From CAXSDR01 sp964236445 (GTDB taxonomy: Bacteria; Actinomycetota; Actinomycetes; Motilibacterales; Motilibacteraceae), in assembly GCA_964236445.1 (NCBI GenBank), contig CAXSDR010000009.1:1-52797 (forward strand): 52,797 nucleotides of DNA, read 5' to 3'. The notes under the pieces were generated by a model that saw nothing but the letters and a program-made list of their open reading frames with translations, was not told the origin of the DNA and did no database searches. This document shows positions 22,622-32,622 of the stretch, piece after piece. Position numbers and translations under genes: made by a program. Position 1 is the first letter of the stretch. Every line of letters begins with the position of its first letter.

Positions 22622-25600
22622 ATGACCTCCATGGTTGCTGAGCCACTGGTGCACGGAAGCGTCACCAGCACCACGTCACCTAGCGTCGGCGGACTTGTCG
22701 TCCAGGTGATCGACCGCAATGTCGGCGCCGACATCACACTGGCCGAGACCGCTACGGATGCACGGGGCGCCTACGTCACCCGCTACTCGCGCGAGAAGCT
22801 GACGGTTCGACGCAAGAGCCAGGCCGACCTGCAGGTGCAGGTGCTCGTCGACGGGCAGGTTGTCGCCACGTCCGTGGTCCGCTACGGCGCCGGTGACGAG
22901 GAGGAGCTCGACGTCGTCATCCCGCCGACCGTCGGCCTTGCCAGCGAGCACGAGACCCTGCACGCGGCCATCGCCACCGTCTTCGACGGTTCGCTCACCG
23001 ATCTGCACGAGAGCGACGGGCGCCAGGACATCACCTATCTGGCCAATAAGACCGGATGGGATGCCCGTGCTGTGGCCATGGCGACGACGGCGGCCAAGCT
23101 GGGCGGTCAGCCCGACGCCGACGGGACGCTGCCAGCTGACGCCGTGCCTGCGGCGTTCTACTACGCGCTGTTCCGAGCGGGTGTCCCCACCGACGGGGAT
23201 GCCGTCCACCAGATCGACCCGCAGGCTGCCGTACGCGTCTGGAACGAGGCGATCGAGGCGGCGGTCATCCCCGAGTCCTTGGTGGATGCCCTCCCGCAGG
23301 CGACGGCGGCATTCTCCCGCCTCAGCGCCGCGGCCTCGCTCCAGAGGAGCAGCGTCCCGGGTGCCTCGACGCTGGGTGAGCTCCTCGAGGTCTCCGTCGG
23401 TGACAACGAGAAGAGCAAGCAAGACTTTGCGGCGCTCGCTGTGGAACGGCCGGGGGCACCGTTCTGGAAGGCCGTCGCAGAGCGACTCGGTGCTGACACC
23501 GCCGAGCGACTGCAACTCGACGGGAAGCTGGGATTCCTCACTCTGGACAACGCGCCGGTCATCCGCGCGCTGCACGACGAGCATCGGGAGTCGCCGCTGA
23601 GCGATCCGGCGCAGCTCGCCCGCAACGGATTCCACCAAGCGGGCAGGTGGACCGACCTCCTCGCCGGAGCGGGCATCCCCGAGGTCGTGCCCGGCGCCAC
23701 TCTCGACGAGAAGCGTGAGAACTATGCTCAGGCGGTCGCCGCCCAGCTCAGGATCAGCTATCCGACGGCAACCGTGGCTTCCATGCTGGAGACCGGGCTG
23801 GCCCGACTGGACGCCCCTGACGCCGTCCGCGGCAACGTCGTGGCCTTTCTCGACGGACAGGCGGCGTCGTTCGAGATCGGTCGTGAGCCGGTGCAGCGCT
23901 ATGTCGACCGGATGGAGCTGAACGAGCACGTCGGCGCCGCCGAGATGACGCAGATCAAGCGGCTGCAACGGCTCTACCAGATCACGCCTGACGATGTCGC
24001 GCTGGTCGGTCTGCTCGACGCCGGCTTCCACTCTGCTCTGGACGTCGTCCGGCACGACCGCCGGGGCTTCGTCCAGACCTTCGCCGAGAAGCTCGGTGGG
24101 ACGCACACCGCCGAGCTCGTGCACGCCAAGGCGACGCAGGTTCACTACGTGGTCGCAAACCTCGCCATGACCTATTCAGCCGCACGGTCCGCCCCGACGC
24201 TGGGCATGGGCGCGACGTCAGTGCTGCTGGACTCCACACCGGCGGGAGCCGACGCTCCGGCGAATGCCGGCGTGCTCGCCTATCCCACGCTGGAGTCGCT
24301 CTACGGCTCGCTCGACTACTGCGGTTGCGAGGAGTGCCGATCATTCCTCAGCCCGGCTGCCTATCTCGTCGATCTGCTGATGTTCCTCGACACGACGGTT
24401 CCGGGAAGTGCCAATCCCCAGCAAGTCCTGCTGGGCAAGCGTCCCGACATCGCCGAGCTGCCCTTGACGTGCGAGAACACCAACACGCCTCTGCCCTACA
24501 TCGACATCGTCAACGAGGTGCTCGAGTACTTCGTCGTCACCAACCCACGCCGGCAGAGCCCGGAGTCGACGCCCACGCTGGCCGGCTATGCCGGGCACGA
24601 CACGGACGAGCGGATCTCCGCGGAGGAGCTGTCTGCCGAACCACACTTCGTGGATGACGCTGCGTACGCCGCGTTGCAGGCGGAGAACTACCCTCCGCCG
24701 CTGCCCTTCCACCGGGCGCTCGAGGCCATCCGCCGTCATCTCGCGGCGCTCGACGCGCCACTCGCGGACACGATGACCGCACTTCGCGCCAACGATGCCA
24801 TCGAACGGGCGACGGCAGACGGCTACGGCTGGCGCGACATCCTTGCCGAGCGGTTGGGGCTGTCCCGGCCGCAGTACCACCTGCTCACATCGAGCACCGT
24901 CGGTCTGGCCGAGCTCTATGGCTATCCGTCCACCACCACGGACACCGACGTCATCAACGACCTGACGGGGTTCAAGCGGTTCGCCAGGCGTGCCCAGCTC
25001 GACTATGGCGATGTCGTGGAGCTGGTCAGGACGCGCTTCGTCAATCCGGACTCCGTGCTGATACCGCGCCTGGAAAGGCTTGGGGTGGGCTTCGACTCCA
25101 TCAAAGCCCTGAAGGACGCCACGATCACGGACGCCGACTTCACCGCCATGCTGCGGCCGGGGCTGGACCCCGCGGAATACGGCGGGGACATCCTCGCCTG
25201 GCTGCGGAACGACGCGATGTTAGCGCGCATCATGGGCCTCATCACGATCGTCGTCCCCGCGGGCGGTGACGCCTGCGACGTCGACAGCCTCGAGCTGCGC
25301 TATGTGCTTCCCGACCCTGATGCCAACAGGCTGGCTGCCGTCGACTTCACCAAGCTCGCCCGCTTCGTACGTCTGTGGCGCGCCCTTGGCTGGCGGATGA
25401 GCGATGTCGACGACGCGGTGTGCAGCCTGTGGCCGACGGCGGACCTGCCCATCGGCAACGACGCCGCGTCGCTCGAGCGGCTGGACTCGGGCATGTCGGC
25501 CGTGCTGCCTCGACTCGGACACGTCGCTGCGTTGATGTCGCGGCTGCACCTGCGGGTCGCGCACGACCTCCCGTCGATGCTGGCGCTGTGGGCGCCCATG

Positions 25601-28600
25601 GGCGTGCGTGGTGCCACCTCGTTGTTCAGCACGTTGTTCCACCAGCGATCTGGTCTGCAGGACGACGCGGCATTCGACGAGGACGCGGACGGTGACGTGC
25701 TGACCGACACGTCAGCCAAGCTCCTGGACCATGCCGACGCCATCCGCGCCGCAGCCAACGTCACCGGCGCCGAGCTCGCCGCGATCACTACCTCCCTGGC
25801 CTATGACGACACGACGGTTCTGGGCCTGTCCGAGGTGTCGGCCGTATATCGACGTGCCTGGTTGGCACGCACGTTGCGCATCAGCGTCACCGAGCTGCTC
25901 GGGCTGCTCGGTGCGAGCGCCGTGGACCCGTTTGCGATGCCCGACCCGCCGATTCCGGGAGCGCTCATCCTGCTCGATCTGCTCGACGAGCTGCGCGCGG
26001 CGGAAATCAAGCCGTCCGAGGCGCTGCGCCTGGTGTGGGGACGCGACGTCTCAGGTGTCCGGGGACTCGAAGACGCCGCTCTGAGCCCGTTCCTGCGTTC
26101 CCTCCGATTGACTCTCCTGGCTGTGAACGGCGAGTTCACCGTCGCGGACGATCCTCAGGGCGAGCTCGCTCGGACGCGCATGGCCATGGTCTATGACACC
26201 GAGACGACGGCGTATTTCTTCTCGCTCATCGAAGGCACCATGCCGTTCGCCGTGCACTACCTGGCACCGGAGGCCGGCCTGCCCGACGCGGTCGTATCAG
26301 CGTCGGGCGGGCGTCTGGCCTATGACGGCCTGGGCCGCCGGCTGGTCCACGCGGGACCGCTGCATGAGGTCGAGCGCGATGCGATCCTCGCCCTTGCAGG
26401 CCTGCCTGCCGACCTCCTGACCGCGGTGGGACAGCTGTTCTCCGACACCGTTGCCGCGCAGACGACGCTGTTCACGAGCTATCCCGAGCTGCAACCGCTG
26501 CATGACGCCTTCGTCGCGTCGACTGCGTCGTTGGAGCAGAAACGTGCGGCGCTGCTGGTGCAGGTGCTGCCCGACCTTGTCCGGCGCCGTCAGCAGCAGC
26601 AGGCGGTGCTGGCCGCATCGGCAGCGGCGTCGGCAGACCCGACCTTCGCACCCGCTCTGCTCGATGACCACGAGGTGCTGCGCGCCTCGCGCGACTCGGC
26701 ACGGCCCGCGCTCGATGACCTCATCGCCGTCGCGCAGCCTGGTGCCACAGCGCAGTTCTACCTGCGTGACACCGCGACCGGAGCTCTCGACGTGGGTCCG
26801 GTCACGGTCGAGACCATCGCCTATGCACCGGGGACGGGACGCACGCTGCCCCCGGCTGCAGGCGGTGCCCCGATCTCCGGCAGATGGACGGCATGGCTGG
26901 AGCCGCCGCAGGCGGGAACGTATGCCCTGACCGTGACCACCGATGCGAGCGCCACCGTCAGGCTCGCGCTGTCAGGTGCGGATGTGCCACTCGTCGGGGT
27001 CGGCGGGTCCTGGCGCAACACCACGCCCATCGTCCTGGCGGCAGGCTCCTTGAACCAGCTCGAGCTGGTCGTCGAGAAGGTCACCTCGGTGGTCGACCTG
27101 CGCTGGGGCACGACCGGCGTTGCCGCGCAGGTCGTCCCGGGGCGCTACCTGTATCCCGCTCTCGTGGTGGACGACGCCCGCGCACTCCTGCAGCGGTTCC
27201 TCTGCGCGACCACTCTTGCGACGCACGCGAAGCTCACTGCGGCCGAGACGGCTCACCTCGCGAAGTCGTCCACCGTCTCGGGGGAGGGCTGGCTGAACGC
27301 TGTCCCTTCGAGCGGTCCGGCCCCCGCCGCGACGTCTGCGTCGCTCCTCGCCCCGCTCCGCTCGCTCTGCCAGTACGCGGTCGCCAAGACGCGGTGCAGC
27401 TCGGACGACGACCGTCTGCTGCAGGTCGTGAAGGACCCCGCGGCGCTGTCTGCGAGCGGAGAATCCCTGCTCGCCACGGTGCTTGGCTGGAGGGATGAGG
27501 CCATCGCGGCTCTGCTCGACCGCTTCTCCTTGACGCGGCCAGACCTCGGCGACGTGGCGAACCTCACGCGGCTGCGCACGGCGATGGACGTCGTCACCGC
27601 AGTGGGGATCGATGCACCGACCTTGCTGCGTGCGACCACCAACGAGCCGACGGGAGACACCGTACGCATCCTGCGGGCTGCGTTGCGCGCCCGTAGCGAC
27701 CGCACGACTTGGCTCGGGGTGCTCAAGCCCATCAATGACGAGCTGCGTGAGCTGCAGCGGGACGCGCTGGTGGCGTACGTTCTCGCACGCCTGGCGGAGG
27801 ATCCCGCGACAGCGCGCATCGACACCGTCGACAAGCTGTTCGAGTACTTCCTCATGGATGTCGAGATGCAGCCCTGCACGCAGACCTCGCGCATCCGACA
27901 TGCCCTGCTGTCGGTGCAGCTCTTCGTGGACCGCTGCCTGCTGAACCTGGAGCCCGGGATCCTGCCCTCGGCCGTCGACTCCAAGCGATGGTCGTGGATG
28001 AAGCGCTATCGCGTCTGGGAGGCCAACCGCAAGGTCTTCCTGTGGTCGGAGAACTGGCTCGAGCCCGAGCTCCGCGACGATGCGTCGCCCATCTTCAAGG
28101 AGGTGATGAGCGAGCTGTTGCAGGGTGACATCACCGATGACGCTGCTGCGACCGCGCTGGGCAGCTACCTGACCCGGTTGGAGGAGGTGGCTCGGCTCGA
28201 GCCGTGCGGCATGTATGTCGTGGAGAACTCGCCCGGCGTGCAGGACGACGTGGTGCACCTCGTCGCCCGCACCGAGGGAGCGCACCGCAAGTTCTTCTAT
28301 CGCAGCCGCGACCATGGGTCGTGGATGCCCTGGCAGCACGTGAAGCTCGACATCGAGGACGACCCGATCGTGCCGTGCGTGTGGCAGGGACGGCTCTTCC
28401 TCTTCTGGCTGCGCATCGTCAAGCAGTCACAGACGACCGCGAGCATCCCAGGGAGCGGGTCCAGCACAAACCTCACCTCCCTGACCCGCGCCGACGTCGG
28501 TGCGGTGGCTCCCATGGTGGGGGTCGCGGCGGTGCTCTGCTACAGCGAGTACGTCAGCGGCACCTGGCAGCCGGCCAAGACGTCGGACGTCTCGCTGCCG

Positions 28601-29323
28601 ACCGCTCTCACAACCTGCCGACCGGAGCAGTTCCACCGTTGCAGGATTCGTCTCGCGACGCGCGAGGTCTCGGACGGGCTGGACGTCCAGATCATCGGTG
28701 ACGGCTACGGTTCGTCCTTCCACCTCTACAACACCCACAGCGCGCCGGTACGGCGCGAGGACATCCCCCCGAGTGGGCAGCTCCTCTTCTTCTCGCGGCC
28801 GGACACCCGCTCGATCGACACGTCGACGAGAGACCTGGTGGCGACGTACGACCGTGGGGGCATGCTCCTGGGCTTCATGGGGACAGATCAGGAACTCACC
28901 CGCAACATCTTGCACACCGACTACAACGACCGCGCCGTCGTTCCCGGCCAGCCGCTCGACGAGGTGTGGGACTCGCCCTTCGTCTACAGCGACGCGCGGC
29001 ACGTCTTCTATGTGACCACTACGGAGCGGCAGATCTCCGTGGCCGTGTTCCAGGGCTACGGGACGGTGGACGGCGCGTCGACCAAGCAGATCAACACGAT
29101 CCCGCCGATCGTCATCGCCACGAAAGAGCCTCCCGTGCGGGACCGGCGCGGACCCGTCGAACGTGACAACCCCCATGTCTTCGACCAGGGCAGCACCGAG
29201 CGGCTCGTTCGCGAGGACGCCTACATCCGCACAGGCATCGGCACCACTGCGCCCGTGTCGTTTGACGGTCGGCTCATCGGGCCGCTGGGCGCACTCGGCG
29301 ACACCGCTCGACTCGAGCAGTAG
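22622..29323 (+). CDS. Tc toxin A subunit, N-terminal part (TcA1)
   Basis: A 2233-aa shell and receptor-binding portion of an insecticidal-type Tc toxin translocator. Residues about 22-104 form a transthyretin/carboxypeptidase-regulatory-like beta domain. The TcA N-terminal (VRP1-type) motif lies at about 559-590 (LYGSLDYCGCEECRSFLSPA), followed by RPDIAELPLTCENTNTPLPY. A PA14-like beta domain, a possible glycan binder, is inserted at about 1373-1512. The TcA neuraminidase-like region follows (SKRWSWMKRYRVWEANRKV; about 1862-1935 HRKFFYRSRDHGSWMPWQHV). There is no signal peptide. The C-terminal pore-forming part is encoded separately by the next gene. Confidence 0.92.
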   Translation: MTSMVAEPLVHGSVTSTTSPSVGGLVVQVIDRNVGADITLAETATDARGAYVTRYSREKLTVRRKSQADLQVQVLVDGQVVATSVVRYGAGDEEELDVVIPPTVGLASEHETLHAAIATVFDGSLTDLHESDGRQDITYLANKTGWDARAVAMATTAAKLGGQPDADGTLPADAVPAAFYYALFRAGVPTDGDAVHQIDPQAAVRVWNEAIEAAVIPESLVDALPQATAAFSRLSAAASLQRSSVPGASTLGELLEVSVGDNEKSKQDFAALAVERPGAPFWKAVAERLGADTAERLQLDGKLGFLTLDNAPVIRALHDEHRESPLSDPAQLARNGFHQAGRWTDLLAGAGIPEVVPGATLDEKRENYAQAVAAQLRISYPTATVASMLETGLARLDAPDAVRGNVVAFLDGQAASFEIGREPVQRYVDRMELNEHVGAAEMTQIKRLQRLYQITPDDVALVGLLDAGFHSALDVVRHDRRGFVQTFAEKLGGTHTAELVHAKATQVHYVVANLAMTYSAARSAPTLGMGATSVLLDSTPAGADAPANAGVLAYPTLESLYGSLDYCGCEECRSFLSPAAYLVDLLMFLDTTVPGSANPQQVLLGKRPDIAELPLTCENTNTPLPYIDIVNEVLEYFVVTNPRRQSPESTPTLAGYAGHDTDERISAEELSAEPHFVDDAAYAALQAENYPPPLPFHRALEAIRRHLAALDAPLADTMTALRANDAIERATADGYGWRDILAERLGLSRPQYHLLTSSTVGLAELYGYPSTTTDTDVINDLTGFKRFARRAQLDYGDVVELVRTRFVNPDSVLIPRLERLGVGFDSIKALKDATITDADFTAMLRPGLDPAEYGGDILAWLRNDAMLARIMGLITIVVPAGGDACDVDSLELRYVLPDPDANRLAAVDFTKLARFVRLWRALGWRMSDVDDAVCSLWPTADLPIGNDAASLERLDSGMSAVLPRLGHVAALMSRLHLRVAHDLPSMLALWAPMGVRGATSLFSTLFHQRSGLQDDAAFDEDADGDVLTDTSAKLLDHADAIRAAANVTGAELAAITTSLAYDDTTVLGLSEVSAVYRRAWLARTLRISVTELLGLLGASAVDPFAMPDPPIPGALILLDLLDELRAAEIKPSEALRLVWGRDVSGVRGLEDAALSPFLRSLRLTLLAVNGEFTVADDPQGELARTRMAMVYDTETTAYFFSLIEGTMPFAVHYLAPEAGLPDAVVSASGGRLAYDGLGRRLVHAGPLHEVERDAILALAGLPADLLTAVGQLFSDTVAAQTTLFTSYPELQPLHDAFVASTASLEQKRAALLVQVLPDLVRRRQQQQAVLAASAAASADPTFAPALLDDHEVLRASRDSARPALDDLIAVAQPGATAQFYLRDTATGALDVGPVTVETIAYAPGTGRTLPPAAGGAPISGRWTAWLEPPQAGTYALTVTTDASATVRLALSGADVPLVGVGGSWRNTTPIVLAAGSLNQLELVVEKVTSVVDLRWGTTGVAAQVVPGRYLYPALVVDDARALLQRFLCATTLATHAKLTAAETAHLAKSSTVSGEGWLNAVPSSGPAPAATSASLLAPLRSLCQYAVAKTRCSSDDDRLLQVVKDPAALSASGESLLATVLGWRDEAIAALLDRFSLTRPDLGDVANLTRLRTAMDVVTAVGIDAPTLLRATTNEPTGDTVRILRAALRARSDRTTWLGVLKPINDELRELQRDALVAYVLARLAEDPATARIDTVDKLFEYFLMDVEMQPCTQTSRIRHALLSVQLFVDRCLLNLEPGILPSAVDSKRWSWMKRYRVWEANRKVFLWSENWLEPELRDDASPIFKEVMSELLQGDITDDAAATALGSYLTRLEEVARLEPCGMYVVENSPGVQDDVVHLVARTEGAHRKFFYRSRDHGSWMPWQHVKLDIEDDPIVPCVWQGRLFLFWLRIVKQSQTTASIPGSGSSTNLTSLTRADVGAVAPMVGVAAVLCYSEYVSGTWQPAKTSDVSLPTALTTCRPEQFHRCRIRLATREVSDGLDVQIIGDGYGSSFHLYNTHSAPVRREDIPPSGQLLFFSRPDTRSIDTSTRDLVATYDRGGMLLGFMGTDQELTRNILHTDYNDRAVVPGQPLDEVWDSPFVYSDARHVFYVTTTERQISVAVFQGYGTVDGASTKQINTIPPIVIATKEPPVRDRRGPVERDNPHVFDQGSTERLVREDAYIRTGIGTTAPVSFDGRLIGPLGALGDTARLEQ

Positions 29324-29332
29324 GAGAAGACG

Positions 29333-32300
29333 ATGACCAAGACCGTTGCCAGCAGCTTCCACTACGCGACGGAGGCCGCTCAATGGCAGAAGCTGTTCGC
29401 CTACCAGAACGACACGGCGTTCACCTACACGTTCGACAACCTCTTCCACCCGTTCGTCGGTGAGCTGATCACCCGGCTCAACCAGAAGTCGATCCGCGGA
29501 ATGCTCGACGCGACCTGGCAGGACAGCCTCACCCGCGACTTCTTCACGACGACCTACCAGGTGCACGAGTCGAGCACCATCGCCGTGCACAGCTCACCGA
29601 AGAACATCGATCTGAGCGCCGGCGGCCCCTATGCGAACTACAACTGGGAGCTGCTGTTCCACGTGCCGCTGACCATCGCGGTGCACCTGTCGAAGGCTCA
29701 GCGCTTCAGCGAGGCGCAGAAGTGGTTCCACTACATCTTCGACCCCACCTCCGACGACACGACCGTCCCTGCGCCGCAGCGCTTCTGGAGGTTCCTGCCC
29801 TTCCGCCGGCTGGCTCCGGGGCAGCGCATCGACGAATTGCTGCGGCTGCTCGCCAAGCCGGTCGCCGAGTGCACTCCCGCAGAGATCGCGCAGCGTGACA
29901 GCACGCTGCAGAGCTATCAGGACATCATCGACAAGCCGTTCCAGCCCCACGCGGTGGCTCGGGCCCGCGTCGCCCCGTATCAGTACAGCGTGGTCATGAA
30001 GTATCTCGACAACCTCATCAGCTGGGGTGACAGCCTCTTCGCCCAGGACAGCGTCGAGACGATCAATGAGGCGATCCAGCTCTACGTGCTCGCGGCCAAC
30101 ATCCTCGGCCCACGCCCGCAGCAGATGCCGACGCTGGCCACGTCGACCCCACGCACGTTCTCGCAGCTGAAGGCAGCGGGGCTCGACCAGACGGGCAACG
30201 TGTTCGTCGAGCTCGAAGGTCAGTTCCCGCTCGACATCGCCATGCCACAGGCCAGCGCCGAGGGAGACGAAGGGTCGACACCGCTGTTCGGGATCGGCCG
30301 GACCCTCTACTTCTGCATCCCGCCCAACGACAAGCTCCTCGGCTACTGGGACATCGTGGCCGACCGCCTCTACAAGATCCGCAACTGCCTGAACATCGAA
30401 GGCGTCTATCGTCAGCTCGCCCTGTTCGACCCGCCGATCGACCCCGGGATGATGGTGAGAGCGGCGGCCGCGGGTGTCGACATCAGCTCCGTCGTCGCGG
30501 GGCTCAACGCGGCGCCCAGCCCAGTGCGGGCCCGCGTCCTCCTTCAGCAGGCGCTGGCCATGGCGGCGGAGGTGCGCTCGATGGGGGCAGGCCTGCTCAG
30601 TGCGCTGGAGAAGCGTGACGGTGAGAAGCTCTCGCTTCTCCGTCAGAGCCACGAGGCCTCGCTGCAGCGCCTGAACCTGGATGTGAGGTTCCTGCAGTGG
30701 AAGCAGGCACAGGAGGCGACTGAGGTCCTGCTGAAGAACCGCACCAGCACCCTCGAGCGCTACGAGAGCCAGCTGCGACTACTCGGCCTCTCCCGCGACA
30801 CCACGGCGGTCCCCGACAGCGTGGCCCTCGATCGACGACCCCTCACCGAGGAGACGTTCGACGAGGCCTACGGCGCGCTCGTCGGCGCGTACGACTCGCT
30901 GCCTGCGGCCCCGAAGCTGCCGGCGCTGCGTCTGTCCGAGGCGTCGTCGCCCGCCAACCAGTCCGGTGCCGCGGGCAGCGGGGCGCTCTTCCTCAACGCC
31001 AACGAGGACCTGGACCTCAACGTCTTCGGCCCGCAGGCCCGCACGGAGCGGGTCGCCGCGCAGGCGGTCGAGACGGCGTTCGGCGTGCTGTCACTCATTC
31101 CCGACATGGGGATCGACCTGCACTACTGGGGACTCGGCGGTCACGCCGTCCTGTTCGGCGGATCGTTGTTCGCGAACCAGGGCCGGTTCATCGCCAACGT
31201 CCTCAACCTCGCCGCCTCGGTCGCGGAGGGGCAGGGCACCGTCGCCAGCAAGACAGCCAGCTATGAGCGGCGGGTCGACGACTGGATCCTCGCGGCGCGC
31301 ACGTCGGCGGCGGAGCTCGCCCAGATCGGACGCCAGATCCTGGGGTCACTTCTCGCCGAGGAGGTCGCGCGTCACGAGTACGCCGTCAACAAGAAGCAGA
31401 TCGAGCAGTCGGACGAGGTGGACTCGATGCTGCACGAGAAGTTCACGAACGACGAGCTCTACGGCTGGATGCAGGGAGAGCTGTCGAAGACCTACTACGA
31501 CTACTACCGCATGGCAGTCGACCTCGCCCGCAAGGCGGAGCGGTCGGTCAAGCGCGAGCTGATGCGCCCCGAGCTCGACGAGCGCCAGTTCGTCGCGATG
31601 AACTACTGGGACGGTGGCCGCAAGGGTCTGTTGAGCGGCGAGTCGCTCTATCTCGACGTGAAGAAGATCGAGCTGGCCTACCAGGAGCAGAACCGCCGCG
31701 AGCTCGAGCTCACCCGTCACATCTCCCTTCGCCAGCTCGACCCCATCGCCCTGCTGAACCTCAAGGTCACCGGGTCATGCGAAGTGGCGGTCCCCGAATG
31801 GCTCTATGACCGCGACTGCCCCGGCCACTACCTGCGGAGGCTGAAGTCCGTCGGTGTGTCCATCCCTTCGGTGGTGGGGCCCTACACGTCCCTGAACTGC
31901 ACGCTCTCCTTGCTGAGCAGCACGATCCGGACCTCATCCCTGCTCAAGGACGGCGCGTATGTGCGCGGCGCCGACGACGACCGCTTCCTCGACGTGACCG
32001 GTGCGGTGTCGTCGATCGTCACGAGCACCGGCACGAACGACACCGGACTGTTCGAGACGAGCCTGTCCGACGAGCGGCCGCTGCCCTTCGAGGGAGCGGG
32101 TGCCGTGTCCGCGTGGCGGTTGTCCCTGCCGAACCGGTTCCGGCCCTTCGACTACAACACGATCGCGGACGTGATCCTGCACGTGCGCTACACGGCACGC
32201 GAGGCGGGCGGCCAGCTCGCGGATGCCGCGACGTCGCGTCTCGCCGAGCTGCTCGCTGCCGAGAACGACGCCGGGCTGGCGCTGCTCCTCGGCCTACGCC

Positions 32301-32617
32301 AGGAGTTCTCGGCCGAGTGGGCGGCCTTCACCGGCTCGACCAACGACCTGTCGGTGTCACTGAGACGCGAGCACTTCCCCTACTGGACTCAGGGCCTGCC
32401 CCTCGCGATCGAGGGCATCGAGCTCTACACCGTCATTGGCGCTGACGTGGACCATCGGCGGCTGTCACGGCGTGCCATCGTGCTCGCGGTCGGTTTTCCT
32501 GCGGACCTCAACGCAACAGGCGCCGTCACGGTCACCGCGGCGCCCGATGCCCAGGTGCTCAAGCGTGACACCAGCCAGCCTGTCTATCTCTCCGTGCGCT
32601 ACCGCGTGGACGTCTGA
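29333..32617 (+). CDS. Tc toxin A subunit, C-terminal pore-forming part (TcA2)
   Basis: A 1094-aa protein matching the C-terminal third of canonical TcA. It starts with FHYATEAAQWQKLFAYQNDT and DNLFHPFVGELITRLN, then NWELLFHVPLTIAVHLSKAQ and AQKWFHYIFDPT. A long helical stretch (about residues 395-800) would form the channel shaft. The TcB-binding end is present (FRPFDYNTIADVILHVRYTAR, residues about 935-955 region; HFPYWTQGLPLAIEGIEL). The ribosome binding site AGGAGAAG overlaps the TcA1 stop, so the halves are made together and should assemble as a split pentamer subunit, as known for Yen-type A1/A2 toxins. Confidence 0.92.
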   Translation: MTKTVASSFHYATEAAQWQKLFAYQNDTAFTYTFDNLFHPFVGELITRLNQKSIRGMLDATWQDSLTRDFFTTTYQVHESSTIAVHSSPKNIDLSAGGPYANYNWELLFHVPLTIAVHLSKAQRFSEAQKWFHYIFDPTSDDTTVPAPQRFWRFLPFRRLAPGQRIDELLRLLAKPVAECTPAEIAQRDSTLQSYQDIIDKPFQPHAVARARVAPYQYSVVMKYLDNLISWGDSLFAQDSVETINEAIQLYVLAANILGPRPQQMPTLATSTPRTFSQLKAAGLDQTGNVFVELEGQFPLDIAMPQASAEGDEGSTPLFGIGRTLYFCIPPNDKLLGYWDIVADRLYKIRNCLNIEGVYRQLALFDPPIDPGMMVRAAAAGVDISSVVAGLNAAPSPVRARVLLQQALAMAAEVRSMGAGLLSALEKRDGEKLSLLRQSHEASLQRLNLDVRFLQWKQAQEATEVLLKNRTSTLERYESQLRLLGLSRDTTAVPDSVALDRRPLTEETFDEAYGALVGAYDSLPAAPKLPALRLSEASSPANQSGAAGSGALFLNANEDLDLNVFGPQARTERVAAQAVETAFGVLSLIPDMGIDLHYWGLGGHAVLFGGSLFANQGRFIANVLNLAASVAEGQGTVASKTASYERRVDDWILAARTSAAELAQIGRQILGSLLAEEVARHEYAVNKKQIEQSDEVDSMLHEKFTNDELYGWMQGELSKTYYDYYRMAVDLARKAERSVKRELMRPELDERQFVAMNYWDGGRKGLLSGESLYLDVKKIELAYQEQNRRELELTRHISLRQLDPIALLNLKVTGSCEVAVPEWLYDRDCPGHYLRRLKSVGVSIPSVVGPYTSLNCTLSLLSSTIRTSSLLKDGAYVRGADDDRFLDVTGAVSSIVTSTGTNDTGLFETSLSDERPLPFEGAGAVSAWRLSLPNRFRPFDYNTIADVILHVRYTAREAGGQLADAATSRLAELLAAENDAGLALLLGLRQEFSAEWAAFTGSTNDLSVSLRREHFPYWTQGLPLAIEGIELYTVIGADVDHRRLSRRAIVLAVGFPADLNATGAVTVTAAPDAQVLKRDTSQPVYLSVRYRVDV

Positions 32618-32622
32618 GCGAC

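Noticed and set aside
22676..24145. A 489-codon minus-strand frame opposite the TcA1 start
   Set aside because: Same reason: a shadow of the TcA1 codons, with no motif and no promoter.
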